From Atherinomorus stipes (lineage: Eukaryota; Chordata; Actinopteri; Atheriniformes; Atherinidae): a DNA stretch of 64,000 nt. Where the stretch lies: contig JALJCO010001138.1 in assembly GCA_023101725.1 (NCBI GenBank), forward strand, positions 1 through 64,000, written 5' to 3'. The first letter of the stretch is position 1. Each line of letters opens with the position of its first letter. Below the pieces are notes generated by a model. The model saw nothing but the letters and a program-made list of their open reading frames with translations. It had not been told where the DNA came from and did not search any database. Below, one piece after another: positions 57,181 through 64,000 of this stretch. A program made the position numbers and the translations under genes.

Positions 57181-57849
57181 AGGTCGAATATGGAACATTT
57201 TTATTAAAAGCTATATTTAAAAAGAAAATACCTCCACAGGTCGTTTGGGGGGGGGGGGGTACAGAATGAAAGCACAACATTTCCTGGAAAAATTATATTT
57301 AGCCTAAAAATAATTATGAAAGAAATTTTAATGGGTTCGATAATGGCATTAGATATTGATGTCTATAAGCCAATACACGCCGCCATTGCGGGTTGCCAAA
57401 TACGATCTCTGTGTGGAAACAATATTTTGGGAGTAGTCAGGCTTGTACAGGTGGAAGCAGTGGAGAAGGCAAGTGAAGCAGCTGCTTTAGAGCCCTGGAG
57501 ATATTGTTATCTGTTTCTGAGGAGGAGTGACCTGAGAAGAGCAAAACCTGGAGTAAATTTAGGTGAAGACTTCACTAAATGGACCCACATAAACGTATTC
57601 CACGTCAAAACATGGAAATGGCGACTTTCCTCCTGGATTGGTAAGCTAACTTGTTTGCTAACATGGCTAACGTTAGCTGTCAGTTATAAACTCCTCTGCG
57701 TTACTTGTCGGACATGCTGCAGACGGTTGGTCACTTGCGCATCGGCAGCGAGCCTGGCAACCAAACGGCTGAAATTGTTTTTCTGCCGTTGCAACTACAA
57801 CCTAGACACACGTGATGTCGCTGTTCTGTCCGTATTCCATATTCAACCT
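57181..57849. mobile_element. TTAA MITE, copy 2
   Basis: TTAA at 57177-57180 and 57850-57853 bracket inverted ends AGGTCGAATATGGAAC and, from the right, AGGTTGAATATGGAAT. It aligns along its length with 43272-43837. A G13 run sits at 57247-57259. The long plus-strand frame 57316-58074 uses the MITE for its first 178 codons and the flank for the last 74. Confidence 0.92.
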
Positions 57850-58074
57850 TTAAGTGTTGCAGTTGAAGTGGCATCTCTGTCTAAAACAAACATCGCAAAA
57901 ATTTACCAAAAGTTAAATCTGATGTGGAAAAGTTCCAGCAGTTCATTCATCACTCCAGTTCAGGAAGACAGGGACACTGGTGATTCTGGTGTTGCCCTGT
58001 CTCTAAAGGAGGCTTGCTGTCTGAAGGACAAAGTTTATTCAGTGGAGGAGAATCTGCAACTTTTCTCCTGCTGA
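57316..58074 (+). other. 252-codon frame, two-thirds inside the MITE; probably not a gene
   Basis: The frame begins at an ATG in the MITE and continues without a stop into the downstream flank. The MITE part is not maintained as a frame in the related copy at 43272-43837, which has stops and indels, so it is likely to be open by chance. The last 74 codons outside the MITE (with KTNIAKIYQKLNLMWKSSSS and a cysteine-rich end) have no family I recognise. Kept because of its length, third longest in the window. Confidence 0.2.
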
Positions 58075-59274
58075 GTGCACAGCAGGGGCTCACAAACTAA
58101 CATGAGCGCTTGACTGGACCGACTGCCACAATACAGAAATTTGATTTACAACACACTCCGAAAGAGACTGTCCAACACTATTGCTTATCTTTGCATCACA
58201 GTTTGGTTTTTGCTTGCAAAGATTGAAAAACAGTGATATTTTCTGAGACAGGTGTGATGCATTTAAATTCAATTAATCCAATTCTGTTCATTCACCTTGG
58301 TTCATATTTTCAGGATTTTCAGTCTAAAAAGTAATAGATGTTACAAATTTGGAGGTGAAAAAGTGCTCGTATAAGTTTGGGTAATAAAAAAAAAAAAAAA
58401 TTTATAAAGAGTATTTTTAGTTGTAAAACTCCCGGGCTGATATGACAGTGGTAATCTGTAATGAGGTTCTGACTTTCCTTTGGAAAACTTTATGGAGCAT
58501 CCACTGTCACTTGTTTGGATGCTATGTGTTTCACTGAACTGTTCCTCAGACAATGTCTTTGGGGTTTTTTGATGCAGTACTTTCAGCTGTGTAATCTTTC
58601 TGCCAGTAGTTCTGTCCTGTTTTCTTATTTACAGTATGTAGTGTTTATGCAGACAGCACTTGGCCGCCAGCTGCCCTTAAAAATTGTCCTCAGTCATAGT
58701 GTACTGCAGGAATCTGTGTTGTACGTTGACTGACAGCACAGCACACTGCATCTCCAAAGTAAAACTGTCACACAAGTTTGGAATTGCAGCACAGCAGACA
58801 GCACATGATTTACCACACTTGCATGCACAGTTTGTCAGCTCAGCTCAACTTTAAGTGATAAATAAACAAGTACTGTATATTCTCAACAGGGGGTTGTTTC
58901 CTCTTCAGCAGCTGATTGCTGCAGTGTTTAAAGAATCAAATTCTTGCATTATACTCAACAAGGTCAAATTGTTTGTGCACATTTTACATACTGTCAGGTC
59001 AAAAAAGGTAAATATTCAGCAAAGATTAATCAGGTGTGTCCAAAATGCCATTCAGTGAGATAGTTTTATGAGGGGTTTTTTGTGACTTTTCAACAGGGGG
59101 AAAGAGTTTCCTTAGACACAAAACCACATGGCCATTGCACTGCACTGGCTTTAATTTTTGTAATGAATGACTGTGTTCATTCTGATGTTAAAATGTTTTA
59201 CTCGCCAAATCGGTGCCATTTTTATACAGAAATAACATCAACTAATGGTAAATCATCTTTGTGGTCATAATTTC
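57854..59274. other. Non-coding stretch, nothing recognised
   Basis: No motif-bearing frame. The A15 run at 58386-58400 and a CAGCACAGCA-rich patch near 58730-58800 are the only low-complexity features. Confidence 0.5.
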
Positions 59275-59647
59275 AATTTCATTGAATTTCTGTTTTATTT
59301 ATTGTGTAAAATCAACATGAAGTATGTTCTCAGTACACTTTGCAATTAAAAGCAAACAAAAAAGAGACATACATAAACCCATAAAAATTAAAGACAAATC
59401 ATAAAACAGTGGTTGATTACAAACATCTTAGTCTCTCCTCCTATGGCCTTATCAAAGGGGAAAAGTTTTAAGGCCACTCTTTAGCATAGTAAGTGTGTCT
59501 GCCCCCCTCAACCAGGCTGGAAGCCAATTCCACAAGAGAGATGCCCAATGGCAGAATAGGCCTGCATTCTGGCAACGAAGTCCTGTGGAGGGACAATAAG
59601 GTGCAATGAGCTCCATAAGATACTATAAGTCGGTGCCAGACCATTAA

Positions 59648-60738
59648 AGACGCACGTAACTTTTAGACCTTAAAAATATGCGTTTCTGACTCGTTTTGAT
59701 GGCACAGCAACATTCATCATGTACATTTTAAGCCATCACTGCCGAGAGGTGTCCTCGGGTTCAGAAACAGCAGTATGTAAGATTAAAATTCGGGATGCAA
59801 CTGTGACGGTGCAGCTGACTATTGGTTATGCACTTACTAGCAAACGGATATGAACCAGGTATTAAAGGATAAGTTTCTTTTTTTTCAACCTGGACCTTAT
59901 TTCTAGGAGTTTAATTACATACATTTACTCACCGGTAAAGTTTCTGCATCACTTTGAGTCCTTTGGAGGATATAACTTGATTCACCCTTCAGTGTACATC
60001 CAGTAATAATGGCGGAGATGGGGCAGCGACTATATAAGACATTATCTGCAGCAAAACAACTTAATTTCATCAATGCTTTAAGTAGAATGAACGAACGAAT
60101 GAGTACTTTTGTCCCATGAGTTCAGAGTTTCGCAAATTGTGATTTTTGTTGTTGTCTTGGCAGCGAGCTGCTCTTCTCAGCTGAACTACGGAAGCGTGCA
60201 TTGTGAATGAGCGGCCCCGAAAAGTGTCTAGAACTACCTAATAACTAACGGAAAGCTAAATCTGGGCTCACAGGACAATAGTACACGTTCGTTTTTTCAT
60301 TGTACTTAAAGTACTGGTGAAAATCAAGGTTTTACTGCAGATAATGTCTTATATAGTCGCTGCCCCGTCTCCGCCATTATAACTGGATGTACACTGAAGT
60401 GTGAATCAAGTAATATCTTCCGGAGGACTCAGAGTGATGCAGAAACTTTACCTGTGAGTAAATGCACGTATATACTCCTAGAAATAAGGTCCAGGTTGAA
60501 AAAAAAAGAAATTTATCCTTTAAAACCGCGGATGTTTTGAACACGCATCATGTTGGATTAGGTAAAGAAACGCAAGGAAAGATTACCGGAGGAAGAGAGG
60601 AAAAGAAAGAAAGGAAGGGACTGAACAAGACACAAGATAAGGCTGTCTTTTATTGGCTGCGTACAAGATGGAAGCTAGTTTAGCTGCTGATAGGGGGTGC
60701 GTCACTGAGGAAACTGCTAAAAGTTCTGTTGTGTGTCT
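59648..60738. mobile_element. TTAA element inserted in a fish repeat
   Basis: TTAA at 59644-59647 and 60739-60742. Inverted ends: left AGACGCACGTAACTTTTAG and, from the right, AGACACACAACAGAACTTTTAG, sharing AGAC(G/A)CAC and ACTTTTAG. The interior includes another TTAA element (59866-60519) and a minor plus-strand frame of Lys/Glu repeats (60462-60683) that is not convincing. Confidence 0.85.
59866..60519. mobile_element. Nested TTAA foldback element
   Basis: TTAA at 59862-59865 and 60520-60523. Left end AGGATAAGTTTCTTTTTTTT and right, in reverse complement, AGGATAAATTTCTTTTTTT. The inverted pairing continues inward through the TAATGGCGGAGATGGGGCAG and CATTATCTGCAG blocks to about 60125/60260, so it is nearly one long imperfect hairpin, like the element at 741-1615 but with different sequence. 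Confidence 0.93.
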
Positions 60739-60939
60739 TTAAGGGCTGTAGGAGGACAGTTTTAAAATCTAATTTACAGGAAGCCAAAAACCAATATAGG
60801 AGATATGTGTCTCTTTTCCTAGTTCCTGTTAATACGCATGCAGTGGCTTTTTGGACCAGCTGGAGAATCTTGTTAGGGCAGCCTGATAGTAAAGAACTGC
60901 AGTAGTCCTGGAAGTGACAAAAAGTAGATGCATCTGTTT

Positions 60940-60959
60940 GGGGGGGGGGGGGGGGGGGG
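60940..60959 (+). repeat. Poly(G) run of 20
   Basis: An uninterrupted G tract within the right part of the fish repeat; the exact length may be an assembly approximation. Confidence 0.9.
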
Positions 60960-61115
60960 TGCTAGATTTTAGTAATGTTTCGTAGATGAAAGAAGGCTCT
61001 TGTTGAGATGTTGATATAGGAGTTGAAGGACAAATCCTGATTGAAGATGCAGTAATTCCCAGATTTCTTACAGTGGTGCTAGAGGCTCTGGTAATGTCAT
61101 TAAGGACAGTACCCT

Positions 61116-63866
61116 AATATTTGTTTTCTTTCATAGATTAGTGGAATTACATGTTGTGTGCATGTAGGTTTGTGTTACAGGTTATCCATACTGAGACATA
61201 CCAGAGTGATTTGTATTCACTTTTAAAAGGGTCACTGGTAGATCACTGTAAGGATTTACAGTTCAGTTAATGGTCTACACTGATTAAATGGATCTTAATT
61301 CGCCAAATAAAGCCTTCCTGCTTGATGGAAAACAGGTTTGTCATTCTTCATGCAGCTGGAGTATGATTAATTGTGTCACCTTCTGATGAATGAGACATTC
61401 AGGGGTTTTTTTTTAATAATTGAAAATTGAGGTGAGGGAATGACATGCAGGACTAAATGTACAATTGCTGATGCCATGCATGAATAACATTCAGAGGAAA
61501 ACTCAGTATTAATTGAACAGCCAGTGAGTAACGCTGTTTGATTGTTGTAACAGCTCACCTTAAGATAAATTAAATTATGTTTGGAGGGCTTTTATTGCAA
61601 GAGATTACTTTAGTAGGGCTTTCATTGCAAAGGCTTTGGTCTGTTTCCATATATGATAATATTTTTTCAATTTTATAGAAATGTACAGTGCCTTTGGCTA
61701 ACAGTGAATGCATTAATTTTGTTAAATGGTTTGGAGATTTATCGAAATGCAAGCACTTTGCATGAATTGCAGTTTTTGCTATACAGTAAGCTGGCATCAT
61801 GAAATTTATCATCTTCAAGGTGAAAAGGAAAGAAGGAACACATTTGCAGTATTCTCTGGAGTCTACCAATTCTGAGAGTCTCATGCAGTCAAGGTGTAAG
61901 GATACTCACACCTCAGCCAGCTTTTAGTTTATTTATAGTCGAGTTCACCCTAATGGATTGTTTAAACAGTATGGATATACAGTTTTGTTGCTGTCAGCTC
62001 TTTATGCCAAGCCTTACAGTTGGTCGTTTTACATTCATTTTCATAGATGAGCCTTAAAAGTGATTGTTCGAATGAGAGTTATACATGTACATGTGCTGGG
62101 CTTTGTGTTGACAGAAAGGCGAAAATAATACACAAGGTTGCTGAACCATCACAGCACGTTAAAAAAGGAACTGTTTCTCAGAAGATACTGTAAAACCTCG
62201 AAAGTTTTTATTTTTTTTTAATGAGGAAACAAACCTGCTGGGCCATCTCTGCCAACTGGTTTGGGTATATACTGTAATATCCAAAGTAAGTTATCAGTGC
62301 TGTTTTAGAATCTGACCACTTCTCTTTTGTTACATTATTGTTAACTTTTGTCTCAACCATTTGCTTAAAAACATAATTCTTATTACTCTGGTTCAAAAGC
62401 AAAAGCAAAAGAAATTCAAAAAACATTTTTGTCCTGCTTTTTCCTGTGTGATCTTTGAATGGTTAACAGTCTAGAGATATGGAAATTTCCTGACTGTAAA
62501 CTGCATCACATGGACAGCCCTATTTATGCAGTCAAAGAACATGACCAGTAATTTGCAACTTACATAAAATTAAACCATATAATCAATAGTTAGTGATTTT
62601 TGCAGCCACAATGGAATAATAAAGCTGTTCATTTGCATTGGTGAGTTATATTGCCATAAAACTTTAAAGAAGAAAACCTTTTTCAACATTATGTTGATGT
62701 TACTGTGATTTGTTGGGCGATACGGCTGAGGGAGACGGTGCTCAGCAGCAACTGATGAAAAACTTGTATAGTTTCTGGAACTTACCAGACAACATGAACT
62801 AGGATAAACCCCAAACAGTGTGGAAAGTCAGTCTTGCAAAAATGTAAGAATTTGGTCATGCAACTAAAATAAGGAATGAGTTTTACCTCTGACACTGACC
62901 TAATGCCTGAACCCAAAGAAGCACAACCCACCCCAAACCGACCCCCAAAAGTTGAGTCACTATGTAGGGATGGCTACCTTTCACATTTAAACCAATACCT
63001 GACTCCCCGTGCCTGGTAATTGGTATCTGTAACCGACGGCATTCATTTTCTGTACTTCTGTGTGTGTTTATATGGGAAAAACAAATTTATTTCTCATTTT
63101 CAGCATATAATTTTAACTAGTATATTAAAGCAATATCCATCTGTTTCTTTTCTAACAACACTAACCCTGTTTCACTAACATGTAAACAGTTAACTGTTTA
63201 CATGTTAGCATTGTTTTTACTTAATGAAGCACAAATTAAAATGCAGCTCATTAAACTTGTTTTCCTGTTCTTGCGTGATGGAGTCCACGGAGGGCAAATA
63301 AGTTTGAAACAATTGAGCAAGAGGATGGAGTGAAAATAAATAATTTTACAAATTGAAGTAACACAAACAATTGATAGTCATACACTCTTCATTCCTATGA
63401 ACTTGCCTCTCCAATTTTGCAAAGTAATGGAAACATATTTGGTTTCAACATTAACATAATTTAAAAGTAAAACTATTGAAAGTTTCTAAAAGTGGAAAAA
63501 CAAGTATAACTCAGTTTTGTGAGAGGTTTTTTTTTTCTGTTATATGGTGTCTTACAGTGGGAACTGGTTGGAAATGGACACGTCACTCACGCAATCCGTG
63601 TTTCACGAATTGCGTGAAATACATATGACTACTATGGCCACTAGGTGGCAGTCTGAGTCCATTGTGGCGTTCCATGAGTCAAGACTGGATCGGGGCTGAG
63701 AGGGTGACGTGGCAGACTGGTAAAGCTGCAATGAGTTGTGGGCTTTGCAGCTTTATCAAAGCCCACAATCAAAGGCTACTTTGTTTACAGTAGCCTACAC
63801 CAGCTACATAAACGATGCAGCCCTTGTTTTGGTCTTTTGTTTCACTAGTTTTTTACAAGTTAAAAC
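61116..63866. other. About 2.7 kb without a supported gene
   Basis: Frames such as 61570-61884 show no motif. The palindrome at 63175-63208 is the main feature. Around 63579-63625 GTCACTCACGCAATCCGTG and CACGAATTGCGTGAAATAC form a loose inverted pair. Confidence 0.5.
63175..63208. repeat. Perfect 34-bp palindrome
   Basis: CTAACATGTAAACAGTT is followed directly by its exact reverse complement, giving a 34-bp sequence identical on both strands with no spacer; the centre is GTTAAC, which contains TTAA. It could form a cruciform or be a dimeric binding site; function unknown. Confidence 0.95.
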
Positions 63867-64000
63867 ATGGTGCAGTCCTGCTGTGTTGTTGATGCCACAA
63901 TCATTCACAGATTGCTCGGTAAAATAGCTAATAATGGGACTATAAGCTTACAGAAAGCAAAGCCAGGAATTCACTGTGGGATTGCGGAAATCGCGCATGA
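63867..64000 (+). pseudogene. Possible THAP-domain start, running off the window
   Basis: From ATG 63867 a frame stays open to the window edge and begins MVQSCCVVDATIIH. THAP-family genes commonly begin with M-x-x-x-C-x(2-4)-C followed by an aromatic/basic patch; reading one base over after the Cys pair gives GCHNHSQIAR, close to the usual GC-x-N-R block, so a frameshift could have spoiled a THAP opening. The later GIAEIAHE resembles the W-x-x-A-I segment. The match is weak and the gene, if any, lies outside. Confidence 0.25.

Larger units (their letters stand above)
59275..61115. repeat. Common teleost repeat, interrupted by nested TTAA elements
   Basis: Left part 59275-59647 (with AATTCCACAAGAGAGATGCC and CCAGACCATTAAAG) and right part 60739-61115 (CAGTTTTAAAATCTAATTTACAGG-type block, TTTTGGACCAGCTGGAGAAT, TTCGTAGATGAAAGAAGGCT, GAGTTGAAGGACAAATCCTG, TTTCTTACAGTGGTGCTAGA) match in order a widespread non-coding fish repeat. 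The two parts are one sequence split at TTAA by the element at 59648-60738. Repeat class not certain (retroposon 3' sequence is likely). Confidence 0.75.

Noticed and set aside
1..64000. CRISPR arrays, bacterial operons, rRNA or tRNA genes
   Set aside because: No regularly spaced repeats of CRISPR type, no ribosomal RNA blocks, and no complete tRNA-like A and B boxes with a cloverleaf were seen; the DNA is vertebrate in character.

Overview
The window looks like teleost (ray-finned fish) nuclear DNA: AT-rich, full of (CA)n and pentanucleotide microsatellites, and packed with fish-type transposon relics (an L2-like non-LTR retrotransposon, Tc1/mariner, hAT elements and many small TTAA-flanked elements). 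I found no convincing intact host gene. The only recognisable host-type coding trace is a 35-codon stretch on the minus strand at 17331-17435 that matches the stalk of Mx (interferon-induced dynamin-like) GTPases; it lacks clean splice sites and is probably a relic.

Layout. 1-5.5 kb: a foldback element between two TTAA sites (741-1615), a (CTTTT)n array, an antisense LINE-type tail, and a hAT element (4536-5475) carrying two head-to-head fragments of a BED-finger transposase. 5.5-15.3 kb: about 10 kb of non-coding DNA with simple repeats. 15.3-19.8 kb: hAT elements at 15357-16006 (with another nested inside) and 18589-19719, both with near-perfect 8-bp target duplications, plus the Mx relic. 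24.2-26.4 kb: an exon-like fragment, a frameshifted THAP-domain fragment on the minus strand, and a 1.1-kb foldback with 470-bp arms and a third copy of part of the arm in its loop. 29-30.8 kb: a hAT element with another inverted-terminal element nested inside it. 31-34.3 kb: an L2-like LINE with endonuclease and reverse transcriptase reading frames separated by frameshifts. 41.4-44.4 kb: a Tc1 element (minus strand) split by a 2.1-kb TTAA element, which itself carries a smaller TTAA element. 48.6-50.3 kb: a TTAA element containing a TA-flanked MITE that contains a retroposon. 57.2-61.1 kb: two TTAA insertions, one of them doubly nested inside a common fish repeat. 64 kb edge: an ORF running off the end that may be the start of another THAP domain.

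The genes do not form a pathway; the window is a record of layered transposition. Its most striking pattern is the repeated use of TTAA targets by at least five TIR types (seven copies), in a region that also holds THAP-type coding debris. Kolobok transposons pair these two properties, so this is a reasonable but unproven link. Coordinates of termini were read by eye and may be off by a few bases; distant or decayed repeats will have been missed.
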